From Himantopus leucocephalus (lineage: Eukaryota > Chordata > Aves > Charadriiformes > Recurvirostridae): a stretch of 64,000 bases of DNA. Positions 24,325 through 36,520 of this stretch are shown piece after piece. Within the stretch, counting starts at the first letter, position 1. Each line of letters opens with the position of its first letter. The notes below the pieces were generated by a model. That model was given only the letters and a program-made list of their open reading frames with translations, was not told the DNA's origin and made no database searches. Location: assembly GCA_003993805.1 (NCBI GenBank), contig RSEF01000001.1, forward strand, positions 59,104,806 to 59,168,805. Reading direction: 5' to 3'. The translations under genes and the position numbers were made by a program.

Positions 24325-24407
24325 GAGAAGGGAAGAGAAAGAGACCAAAAGACAGAAAAGAGGCGGAAGTAAAGGGGGGGAGAGAGAGAGAGAGAGGAAA
24401 GGGAAGA
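24325..24407. repeat. Polypurine tract with (GA)n core
   Basis: Some 80 nt of plus-strand sequence are almost all purine, with only a few C or T, centred on (AG)8 at 24381-24396 behind a G7 run. Long purine-pyrimidine mirror-type tracts can adopt triplex structure. Within a transcribed intron the RNA would be pyrimidine-rich. Confidence 0.85.
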
Positions 24408-25875
24408 ATCTAATAGAGCCTTCCCCTTGCTAAAGGAAATCATGCATGGTACAGGAAAGGCCTCCTTACTATCTTGTAGTGTCATTCCTGTAGTATCACT
24501 CTCTTCCTTCCAACTTTCTGGGATGAAAACAACATCTACTTTTTTCCTCAGCTTGCAGCCCACACCCTCTGAGCCCAGCTCCTAGACTACAGAGAAGACC
24601 TTGGATTGGAGTCAGGTCAAGGCAAGAACACACTGTTGCCCCAGCAGCACTGTTACCACATTCTGACCACTCTACTGCATCAGACCTCAATGGACTTTAC
24701 AGCTTTATTAGGAGCTGCCATGTTTACCCAGTTCAATGGACTATGAAACATCCTAAGTGCTTCTGTGTCAACCCTCATTTAGGGAAAAAGACAGCTCTTA
24801 CCCCAAATCAGCTGCCAACATTCAAACCCCCACCTATCAACACATATCTTCACACGGATCTGCAACAGAAGACCGTCTCCTGAACAAAACAAGCCCATGC
24901 ATTTGCTGCAATTCGCCATGCATGTTGGCCATAGCCAGCATTTAATTTTCATTATTGCTTTGGAGACGAAGCATAACTCTATAGAAAATCACATGTCTAC
25001 GTGCAGCTCTCTCAGGAGATCCACAGCTGATGTGCATTCAAAATGAGAAAATGAGAAGAAATCTCAAGAAACAGCTGCAATCTCAAGGAACATTCACTCA
25101 CAATCACTCAGAACTTTTCTATTTGTGAACTAGATTTCCTCAGATGTAAAAAGTCACTTATGCCATTGAACAAGCATGAAGCTAAAATTTGACCAACTAT
25201 AGAATTATTGTACCAGCAAAAAGTGTGTCTTTAAATTAAAAAGAGGTAGGGTTTTTTTTCTTCACAATAACATAAATTGAAAAATACGTAGTAAGGCCAA
25301 ATTCTAAATGCTTTTTTGTTTGAGATTTTTGTTATAATTCTGAGCTTTTGAAGAAACTTTGGGTCAAGCACATACTAAAATAAGAGTATTTCAGATCATC
25401 ATGATCCCCAAAAGGCAGAGCTTTCTAAACTATGAGCTTGTGGGGGACTAGATAGAATTACAGCAGACAATACAAGATGTCTGGAGAGTCAAATTGCTTA
25501 CAATTCAGGAAAGAAATAAAGTCTTATTTTTTTAATTTGAAGCCTTTAAAAAGTAGCTACAAGTTCCTTTTTTTCATTAGTGTCTTTCATTTAGGATTAT
25601 ACGTACATGCTTTTGGGACCTAGGAAATATTTTTCCACACACTGGAGCATCAGGTTATGGAACTTGCTGTCATAGCACAACAGTGGAGGACATGGCTTGA
25701 TGCCAATGAGGAAAGGACTCATTCCCAGTATCAGGAACCATTCCCCAAGTTGCAATGGCAATGATTAGAAAGAAGCAAAGACAAAGAAACTCGGAGTTAT
25801 GGGAGTGCTAAAAACTCCCGTGATACGGATTATAAAACAAGACTGAAAGAAGTGAAGGTGGCGTTAGGCAGTGTG

Positions 25876-25889
25876 CACACACACACACA
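25876..25889. repeat. Short (CA)n tract
   Basis: Seven CA units after gtgtg. Too short to be a strong microsatellite. Confidence 0.7.
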
Positions 25890-28800
25890 AAGAAGCAGTG
25901 CTCCACACACACTGCAAGGACCGGTATCTCTAACTTACACACAGCAATACATACAGGACCAGTACACTTCCACATGTACCCTGATAAGCACAGGTACCCA
26001 TATGCACATCTACAGCTTTCTGCAAACACCAAACACCACTCATCTGTACCCCTCACAGAATAACAGGTGCAAAGTTTTGTCTGCCCTGCAGGCACCTCTC
26101 TAAAGTCTGCATCTCCTGGAAACATTAGGGAAACAGGTCTAGATTCCTACCCAGTACCAACCACTGCCTGTTCACAGCCATGTTGAAATTTGTTTCTGGG
26201 CTTACATTTGGTGTACTGGGTGCAGCAGCAGGCAACCGCCAGAGGTTGGCCTGGATGGTGGGAAGTGTCAAGTAGGACACAAGATTGCCGCATCAGACTT
26301 TCACACCTGGCATTTTGGCTGCCTGAGATCTTTGGCCATTGAACAGGAGTCCCAGACAACAGCCAAAACAAGATGGTAAAGACGATGGAAAATAACATCA
26401 CCCCAAAACTAAAACCTTGGGCTATTTTCCCTAAAGACATAATACTGGTGGGGAGGCTAGCCCATATAGTTATATTTAAGCCATTCCACAAGTAAATCTG
26501 CCTCTGCTGACTGTCCTGGCCTAAGGGAAACTCTGAAAGAACAGAGCTTTCAACACAAAATTCTGCCAGAAAAGTGCTTATCTCTAGCACAAAGTTTTCT
26601 TTCTTTTCTTGGGCCCCACGGGACCACACACTTAAAATATTCGAGGGATGAGGCCTTGTTCTCCGAGTCCAAATCACTGGACACCCAAATAACTCCACCA
26701 GCATTTTTAACTGTTCTCAGCATCTGTGAGGAGCCTGGAATGACAGCCTGGAGATCAAATTCACTTTGCTCTCTGGAGAGCATAAGCAAAAGCAGTCCTA
26801 CCTTGTTACTGAGAAAATGAGACATTATGTCTTGAACCATTCTGAAGTCTCCCACATCATTTACTGCCAATATTAAAACACAATGAACACGTACCCTGCT
26901 GTGGAGATACTACACTCCTAGCCATGGACAGAAAAGCCTGTAGCATAGAGCAGAGATTTCTTAGCAGCTGCAGAAAAAAAAAACACTATTTCTGATCACT
27001 GATGAAAGTCCCCTGATCTGTGTTCACCATGAAGTTAAGTGGCCGAGGCGTTGGACTGAAGGAGATCTCTAGGATTTAACATGTTTTTCAAAAAGTGCTT
27101 TTCTCTATCACCATTTCTTTTGCCACAGTTGAATTTCAGCTGCCATTTCTCCAAGGGCCTCCTTCTCAGCAGCCATGAAAACCGGCTTCTGGGCCCTGTG
27201 TGAAGGGGAGGAAAGAGAAATTGTCACAAGGACAGCTCCACCTCTCCTCCTTCCGCTTCTCATGGGGAGTTTGTACATAGATTAAAGATGAAGGAGTGAA
27301 TTGGTCTATACCCCATGGTACCCATCACAGACTGCAGGGGTACTACCAGAAGGACCTAGAGCAATCAAGCATCGCCTCTGCAGAGGCAGCTGCACCTTGC
27401 AATGTTGCATTAAAAACCACTTCTGCAAAAGACATAATAAGCATAGGACACTTGCCCAAGGCCACAGGTCAGAAGATCACTGATATTCAGCATGGCTTCA
27501 GGACAGAGAATTACAAAATGTCAAGACTTTCCTTTTTTCAAGTAAACAAATTTACTGGGAATGGGGGTACAGAAGAAATTTTCATTCTTGAACAATAAAT
27601 CGTGAACTGATTTATCCCAGAAATATGTCCCTCTGTAAACTATATTGACAAAAGACTGAGGATGGAAATCAAAGTAATTAAAATTTTGTCTCCTTCAGGT
27701 GGATTTAAAAAAGGGATCATTAAAGAAAGTTTTAGTGAACCGCATCAAAACAGTTTAGGAATTTCCTCTGGATGTGCAAACTGCAAGAGGTAAGGGACAT
27801 CATTGTGAGCTTTGTTCTGAACTCTTCTTCCACAGCCACAGCTACACAACCGCAAGTATCTCCAGATAACCATGACATAAATGGGAGGGAAATGTTGTCT
27901 CCACAACATGAAGCACCCCTTTCAACAATTGCTGATAAAAGTTATCTGTGTAGATCAGTCCATCCACAAGCCAGAAGGTTCCTCTTTCTGCAGCTGCACC
28001 AGCAAAAAGAGGAAACTTGACCTTATGCACTCCTGCAGCGCAAGGGCTTGAGGAGCTCCCCAGGGTGCTGTGCTGCTCCTCCGTTATTGATCAAGTCCCA
28101 TTCCCTGGGACTTCTCCGGGAGCAAGCTGTCCACAGCTCATCAGTCATCTTGCTAAGGAAATCAGAGGCATTGTCCTAACCCAGATGATGGCCACTTTTT
28201 CTGATTGATCAATTGATGCCCCCCTCTTTTGACTTCTTGGTTAACAACAGAGTCAACAAATCCCTCAACTTTGATCTGTCACTTTGTACGTTCCACATTT
28301 CACTGTTCCCTACCTCCCTGCACCCCCTCCCATTGAAGTGTGTCTCCCCTGTTCACTGCTCCGCCTCCCATTCCTTAGCATTTCTGGTGCTCACTGTGTG
28401 TAAGAGAGAGATCCTGTGGGAACACTTTCTCCGGAAAAGAAGCCGAAGAAAGAAGGACAAATAGTTTATTAGCCAAAAAGGAGGCTCCAGGCACCACAGA
28501 CATAAGATTTGCCAAACCTCATAAGATCATTGGTTTTATTTATTTCCCGTTCTGTATTGCGTATTATTTCAATCTCTCCAAGTGCAATAGCAATAAAATT
28601 GAAAAACATCCATGGAAACACTTCCAATTAACACAAGGTCAGAAAATGACATTAGAGACCTCCACAGCCCATAAAGAAGAAATACACCCAACACCTCCCT
28701 GTACTACCGTTCTCCTCAGAAACAGCCTCAGCGACCAGGCAGGCAGTGCAACTTGTCTTAAAGGTCAGCAACCCATGTATGCATTTTACCAAGGGCATGG

Positions 28801-31115
28801 AAGAAAGTATCTGTATCTAGCACCACTGGTAAGCTACATGTACAAATCTGCAGATTTTTAGCTCAATTAACCTAGCTAATTTCAATCCAGGCTGAAGCAT
28901 AAAGCTACAAGATACTAAGGATGCAAAGCCACAGAGGGCTCTGGAGAACAAATTCAGTACCTTCAGCCGCACCAGAAACACAAAAGAAGGTAGGCCCACC
29001 AGTGAAAAAGAGGTACTGTAGGGTCAGTGCACGAGCATTAGTCAGCAAAATGGCTTAACCTCGCTATGACTTCGGCACAGGCTCCTATACAGTGCTCTGT
29101 GGCACCCAGTAGCAAGAGAGAGAAAGACTGCAGCAAGATGGGCACAAAACACAGCAACTAAAATCAAACAAAAAATGTATTTAAACAGCTAGAGTGCTAT
29201 TTCTTGTCTGCATGTCCAACACAAAACAGATGGGACAGCCGGGTACCTGGAGGTCAGCCATCCAGGCTCCTTTCACAGGCAAATGGAGACATTGTCTAGT
29301 GCTTTTCTGAGCCCCTGTGACCTCTTTCAGCCAAGCCTCAACCTCCAAAGCTACCAAAAAGATGCTCCTCACACTCATACGGAGGTCTTATCCCCCAGAC
29401 CAAGACCCCTTGTGTAGACAAGCAATTACCTCAAATTACCCTGTAGCTGAAGGCAGCAGAACGGAGGTGTTAATAGAAGGTGTGTGCCTGACTCAGCAAC
29501 TGAATCCTGGTTATTACAACCTTCACAGCTTCCCTGTTCTCAAATCTAGGCTGAAACGGGTGAAGAACATCAGAGGTCTTCAGATCTGCTTCTGCACAGG
29601 CAACTCAGCAACCACCTTCCCATGCAAGGAAGCCCTCTGGCAGGCAGGCAGATAAAGGGAGAGCTCATCTACTTTGAAAGATAGCTGTTTGCAGTATCTC
29701 TTAGAGTTGCTCACAGAAGGCTGGTAACCTGTCTCCTCCTCCTTCTACAGAGGTCAGGGTGATGTCAGAAAATCCTTGAAGCCAGTTCCATTTTCCAACG
29801 CTGTCAGTATTATTCTGCAGGTAGATCGTTGACTGGCCACGTGGCAGTATTCGGCTCACTGCTCTGCAAAGTGCTGCAGAAATGGATGACCAGTAACAGC
29901 AAAATTCTAAGCAGAAATAACCTTGGTTTAGTCTCTTCCCCAAAATATGAGTTTGTAATCAAGGATGCAGTCAATCTGCTTTCATCACAGACCTCATGAG
30001 AGTTATTTATTACAACCCTTCCCCTTCCAGTCTCTTCTCCCTTTTCTTGGCTATCTTCATGTTCTGGCTTTGCTGAGCTTTGCACCACTATCCTGTCCAG
30101 CACTATCTGGAGGGACAATGTTGGGAGAGCATGAAAAGACTTCCTGGACATGCGCACCTCACATGAAGAACCAGGTAAGGACTGTCATCCCAGTCCACCA
30201 GAGGACAAAGATGATGTTCAGGCCCAAGAAAGAGGGGCTGGGTCAGGAACTGCGGCATTAGGGAAGTGGGAGAGGGAGAGGGTTCAAGGCAGCAAGAAAA
30301 AGACACAAGGTTTGCACGACACCATAGAGGATAGTGTCTAGGTGGACTTTGAGAGCCCTTTCAAGAACACAACACCTCTTTTTTGCTTTAATTTTTAGAA
30401 ACCATCTTGCAAAGTTGTGATGCTGTCTAAATATTTATCATTAATTCGTATACCTCATTCCAATAATTTCTGTGTTTTCCCTGCCACATGGCTGTGCCCA
30501 TGCTTACCATACCCTTCATAAGCCCTCAATAGGGAAAGAGATCACAGCCTCATATTTGTCTGGGATCTCGACCTTGAACTGGTATCCAACCCTAGCTGTT
30601 TCCTCAGAGATCGAGGTTTGGTTATTCCCTCAGCATCTGCACAGCTTTGCATTTATCACTGCAGAACCTTCTGGAGCAGAGAGAGATGGTAATTTCCTCT
30701 GAAGGAGGTACACTGGCTAAGAGTATGTTCTTTTTTTAATACCAGAATCATCTGGTTTGTGTTTCTGGCTTCCTGAAACACACAGAAATATCCATGTGAA
30801 TATAAATGAGAGGAGGTCCCTGACATTGCGTCTTTTGCTGAAGATTTCAAAATAGTATTCAAAAATTTAAGAACAAAAAACCAAAATCAATTTGTACCCA
30901 TTTGTACCAACAAAAGACACTGGAGTGTCTTTTTTCAAACTTCTCAGCCTTCTCACAAAAAGTTGGAGTGTCTCAAGGAAAAGAACCTCATATGAAAAAT
31001 GTATTTTAACTGAAATAGTAATTTTCCACCAAAAATACTTTCAGAGCATTTTCTGCAACTTAACTCAATACAAGTTGCTTTTGGATAGAGTCACTCAAAT
31101 AGATATGTTTGTATA

Positions 31116-31141
31116 TGTAGGCCTCTTTCAAAAGGCCTACA
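31116..31141. other. Perfect inverted repeat, 9-bp stem and 8-nt loop
   Basis: tgtaggcct (31116-31124) and aggcctaca (31133-31141) are exact reverse complements around ctttcaaa. No known RNA or transposon end is recognised. Confidence 0.65.
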
Positions 31142-32400
31142 CTTAAATATTGTAACACGTCAGCATCAACAGCGCTTCAGATCACTGAGATAAGCCCCAG
31201 TGAGCATGATAGACAAACGAGAGCCTTAACCAGTGCTTCTTCCAGGATAACAGTCACACTTTCATAATATGAATATCTTCATTATATCCCTTTTGGTGCA
31301 TTTCTCTAAATGAAATTACATTAAGAGCTTGCTGTCAGGGGACAATCTACCAGTAGCAGTTATACCAATTGACAAGTCTGCAGCTTGAAGTCTCTTGCTG
31401 ACCTTCTATCATCCCTTTAGAAAACCTCCACTACCCTTTACTTCACCTCTGCAAAGCTGTAATTTCGTTGGAGCCAGCAACTGATGTGGAACACAGCACC
31501 CAGCACAAGGGCAGAAACATCTCAGGGGCTTGAGACATGGGCTTCATCTTCACCTTGCATGCTTGTCTATCTGCTGTGACCCTGGCTGCACTGCAGGCCA
31601 AATCAAACAGCAACCCCCCATAACATCCTTCTGCTGTTGGGCTCTACAGAAAGGTTCAATAGTCCCCAAGTTCCCCTCTCCTGGATGCCTCCATCCTGAC
31701 GCTGGAACCAACATCTAATGTCCCCAAATTCTATTTTTGCCCACTGCTCCTTAGTTCTGTCCTCTGTGGTTCTCACTGTGTCCCATCACATGTGCCACTT
31801 AGTCTCTGAGGGCTTCTCACAAACCATGTTCTGACCTCTACATGGGTTCTGCTATTTGGGCTTTGACCCTTTTCTTCTTGACCCCCCTGCAGTGCCCTCT
31901 CCATTGCAGCAGCCCCCAGGGAACGTGCTCACTTCTTGGGGAGCAGGTCATCACGGCAGCTGGTTCTGTGCTGCCAGGAGAAGTCCTGGCTGTGGACACA
32001 CACAGCCTACACAAGACCTCTGGACTGCAGTGCCAACAGAGCAACAGTGCTTCTGAAGTAGAGATGAGACCTTCCTGGGATCCAGGCTTGTCCTCACTTC
32101 AGCCTGCTGAGGTTGATCTTTGCAGGGTCCCTCTGTATCAGAGGAAGCAAAGGTGCTTTCGAGCAGGGGGCTGACTTAGCCACTCTGACTCGTCTCCTGG
32201 AGCAGTCAGTCTCACCACTGGTCACTGGTCCAACCTTACGAGTGTCGCCTTCCTGTCCCCCATGGCCCCAAGTTCTGAGCCTGCTCAGCAGAAGTGGCAG
32301 CACCCCAGCTGCCAGTGAGCCTTTGTGCTAAGCTCCCCCTGTCTTGTTAGTCTGTTTTCAGAGGTTCTGTCTTCCTCAGCTTCCCTCATCATCCTCCACA

Positions 32401-32415
32401 TCCTCCTCCTCCTCC
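32401..32415. repeat. Short (TCC)n repeat
   Basis: Five TCC units inside a pyrimidine-rich stretch of about 32380-32418. Confidence 0.7.
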
Positions 32416-34812
32416 CATAGCCAATGCACAAAAAAGGGAAACGTCCCCCATTCTGGAGAGGACGTGAAAACATCTAATCCTCCACTCACATTTCCTTTCA
32501 TTTCAGATCCTAACTGAAATCATGGGAGACTTTTTTTCTCCCTTACCTACCCCTCTCACTGCCCTCTGTCAGAATTATTCAGCTCTCTGAAGCATTACCA
32601 GATACACTATGTAGGAAAGACACGGCAGAAGAAATTAAATAGTATTGTTAGGTATCTATAATTACCCCAAGTCATTTTTTCCACAGTGCAGCAATTTCAA
32701 ATCTTTCACAGCACTCTCTTTGGAAACCAGATGTTGACCATGTCAGCTGTGTGCTAAGAATGCATTTTCATGAGTTGCGTTTCTTGGAGTTTGCAAAGCA
32801 ATGGTGGTGGCGGAGGGGGATGCTCCTGGAAAATTCCACCCGTGCAGGTGCAGGGCGGGCAGTGCAGAGACCCACTGGGCTCCTCAGGGCGCAGGGGACT
32901 TCTCAGCCCTCTCTCTCTGTCACAGCACAAACTGGCCCCCTCCTCTCAAGCAGAAGGCAAAGGAAATTTTTTCCATGCTCCTGCTCATAGGAGGGCAGAC
33001 AGGGCTGCTGGGGTGGGAGAGCGTATCTGGGAGAGGGAGGATTTACCCCAGGGGTGCTGTGCTGCTCGCTCTCCGGAGCAAAACGTAGACAGACATGGAA
33101 CAATGAAAATAAAAAATTTGGTGGATGTCTCTCCAGACAGTTCCTCTCCACCTCCCTCCCATTTGGTCTGTCCTGTACCATAGTCAACAAGCCACGGCAA
33201 CCAGGCTCCCAGCACGTTCATCAGACAACTGGTTTGCATCTTCTAAAAGAACACGCTGACCCCTGATATTCAATATAAATGCACCTCCTGCCACCCCATT
33301 ACTCTTTAATTCCACTCACTTGGGTTGTCCTAAAGAAATCCTTCCCTTCCTTACTGATTATTCCTTTCAAAAACTTGCAGAAAATTATCATACTCCCTAC
33401 CTGGCAAAAATATATACTTGGGAAAAATCTATCCTTAGCGACCAGGCAAGGGTCCGGTAAGACACAGGCTACCCAGAGAAAGCAGATTTTAACTAAAGTT
33501 CAAGTAACATTGCACAGTAAACCCTGGGAATACTTCAGAGTGTTTATTTGAGACAGGGGACTTCTTAATGGAGAATGTCCTTAGTGCAGATTTCACTAGA
33601 CTGTACTCTTTTAATCTTTATTTGTAAGACAGTGTCTCCATTAGTCCCAAGCTGGAGCAAGGTGTCTGGGCAATGAGCAGGAAAATATATACACACACAG
33701 GGACTTATTCTGGGACCAAACACAGGAGACAGAGCATGGATGAGAACAACTGTTCAAACACAGACGTACACAGCTCTCTATGGGCCTGTCCTTCAGCCAT
33801 CCCAACGGCCGAGACCTCAAATAGCAGCCATCTGTAAGAAAAGGGACAAGGCGTGAAGCTGGTGGAAACTACAGATGCAGGCTGATCTGCACACAGGAGA
33901 AGCTCAAGGAAAGCAGCTGTCCACAGGTAGCTCCTGTCAGAGGCAGAAAAGCTACAGAAATGAGATGCTGCCATAATCCCAGCAGTCTTTACAAAGCAAA
34001 CATAATTAAATGCAGCGATACAAAGAACTCCGGCCTCGGTGAAAATGAGCACACATCTAAGAAGGAAAGCAAATAACTCCCACTTCTAAAAAAGAACAAA
34101 AGTAAAGCACTGGCCTGAAAGAAGTGACCTGAGCAATCCTGAATTCTTAAACCACCCAGACGATGCTTGGAGCAAACCGTTAAACTTGGCGTGCAGGAGC
34201 TGATGTCAGACACCAGACTGCAGAAGAGGGGACTCTTTCTATTATTCCCAGATCTCCCAGCTTGGATAGTGAGACTCTCGTATGACACTGCTTGGCCTGG
34301 AAAACTTGCAGCACACCCCTGCTGTCCAGTGCTGCACCCAATATAAGTTGATTTACCAGCAAATACTATTTCCTCTCAAAAAACCCAGGATTACACAACA
34401 CCAGGGTGGACCTACTGGGAGAACAAAAGGATCTGCAGCACCTATTAGCATTAACGCTGCAGTGTGCACCCTGTGTTATGTGATGGGTGGCAAGCTGCCC
34501 TGCCGCACAGTTTCCCCAGTCCCGTAAGGGCCAGCCCTGCATGCGCCAACACCGACCAAAATGGTGTTCTGATTAAGTGGTGCAAAAAATGATTTTTCAA
34601 AACAAGGTCTTAACAATACAGAAAAAAAAAATAAAAAAATAAACATATTGCTTCAATCTAAACCAAGGTTTGTTTGCTTTTTTCGTCCATTCAATGCACA
34701 AACAAAAATCATGTTCTTTATCAGACATGATTAATAAAAGTGATGGAAATTTGGATCCAAACAAACATCTGCAAAGCCACTTCGAGTACTCACTGGCAAA
34801 GGTGTTTCAATT

Positions 34813-34841
34813 AAAAAAGAAAAAAATAAAGAAAAAAAAAA
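34813..34841. repeat. A-rich simple sequence
   Basis: Runs of A broken by single G or T (aaaaaagaaaaaaataaag…). A similar shorter run lies at 34621-34640. No retrocopy body is recognisable beside it. Confidence 0.75.
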
Positions 34842-36444
34842 TCCCAGTCCCAAGGGCTAGAGCTCTCTCCTGAGATGTGATGGACACCGCAGTTTAAACC
34901 TCCGTTCTGAGTCAGGTAGAAGGGATTTGAATGCAGTTTTCCCATTGCCTAGGAGTCTGTCCTCACCGTCTGGCTAACGAGGCTCTGGGATCTGGGGGAA
35001 GACACTGCCATTTCCTCCTCCACGTTGCCTATGTGAATGGTATCTAAAGGGTTTTGTGAGTCTACAGGAAAACACCAAAATGTCAGTTTTCATTTACAGC
35101 AATAAAACTTCCAAAATAAATCCTCCGTATCTGACCAAAATTAATGAATATTTTTGTTGATCCCCAACTATGTTTTTTCACAGACTCGTTTGTTCCTCCC
35201 ACCATATTTCTGAGGCTCAGGCATCATCATCTGGGAAGAGGAGGACACAGGCCTTATCCCTCGTGGTCTTTAATGATCCATCTCATTTTCCCCAAAAACC
35301 GACTTTGGGGACAAAATTGGCCAGAGTCCAATTAAAAATTCCTCGCCTCCGTCCATCTGAGACTCCTCTTTCTTACCCTACACGGCTGTGCAGCGCTGTT
35401 TTGCATCATTAAACAGCCTAACCCCATTCCACCACACGAGCGGCTGAACGTTACTCATAGTGAAATGTTGCCTATATGTTAATTTTGCAAAGTGCTTAGG
35501 ATCCTTCTCGAAGGAAGGAACAATAGAAATGTAAGTCATTATCATGTACAGGAGCCGAGGAAATAAACCTAAGGGAAACAAGTACCAGAAACTGTCACAC
35601 AAAATGCAGCCCAAGTCAAAAGCTTAAACAGGAACAAGAAAAAGGCTGTCAAATAATCTTCCAGGCTTGGCATGGTGGGAGACGTTGCAGAATGCAGCTA
35701 GCCTGGCAGAAGGAAATAAAATAAGCCTGGCAAACTGCTGACTCAGCAGAAGACAGCACAACCCCCAGCACATTTTAGAAATAAACCCAGGTCAGTAAAT
35801 GCCAGAGCCTTTCAGGAGAAGAAAGGCCAAAGGATAGTGACAGAAACTCAGACACCACTACGAGGCAACAAAAGAGTGAGCGCCGGGATCTAATGTTACC
35901 AAAGGCAGTCTGAAAAAATTACAGACTCGGGGAAAACACAGTTCAGGCAGAGGGAAAACAAACGACGCTGAACATATTGTATGCTCAAATCGATGACACT
36001 AAACGCATGCCAGAGTTCATGAGCAGCGAGAGTAACTCAAGCACACAGTAGCTCCAGTGATAACCACAATTTTAACACTGAGATACCTTTGAAAAGCAGC
36101 AAAGAAGTTAACGCATAACAGTGAGGACAAAACCACAGGGGAAAAGACTGTCCTGGTCTAGTAAAAAGTACTGCCAAGATGCAGGTCAGCATCAAGGCAA
36201 GTCAACCACACACAATCAGGATTCAAACCCAAAGCAAGGAGTGTGTGAGAACCGAGCACAGAAACGCTGGCCAGAACCAACACCAGAGGAGACAAAGCAA
36301 GCCAAAGACACAACAAACAAGCTATTCCTTACTGAAAAAAATGTCTGAGCAATTTCCTATGAAGAAAAATTTATTTCAAATGCATTCAGAAGCAAATGTG
36401 GCCACACTTCTACTCCAGGAAAAGCTAACTGCCAAAACCCTGGC

Positions 36445-36520
36445 AAAAAAAAATGTGGAAGAGGGGAGGAAGAGAAAGAAAAACAAAACCAAAAGAAAAA
36501 GGCAAAGGAAAGAAAAATGT
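36445..36520. repeat. A/G-rich low-complexity tract
   Basis: A9 followed by gaggggaggaagagaaag and A-rich units up to aggaaagaaaaatg. It is the densest part of a 1.1-kb segment in which the plus strand is strongly A-biased. Confidence 0.75.

Noticed and set aside
26147..26870. Minus-strand frames of 185 and 106 codons overlapping in two frames, the first with a hydrophobic segment
   Set aside because: No domain, conserved motif or splice signals. About one frame of this length is expected by chance in 64 kb on six frames. A translated search with a significant hit would change this.
27440..27480. Possible MIR fragment (cacttgcccaaggccacagg)
   Set aside because: The single matching word is suggestive but the flanks do not follow MIR.
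33300..33430. Text resembling CR1 (cttactgattattcc…attatcatactccc)
   Set aside because: Order of words does not hold over more than about 40 bp.
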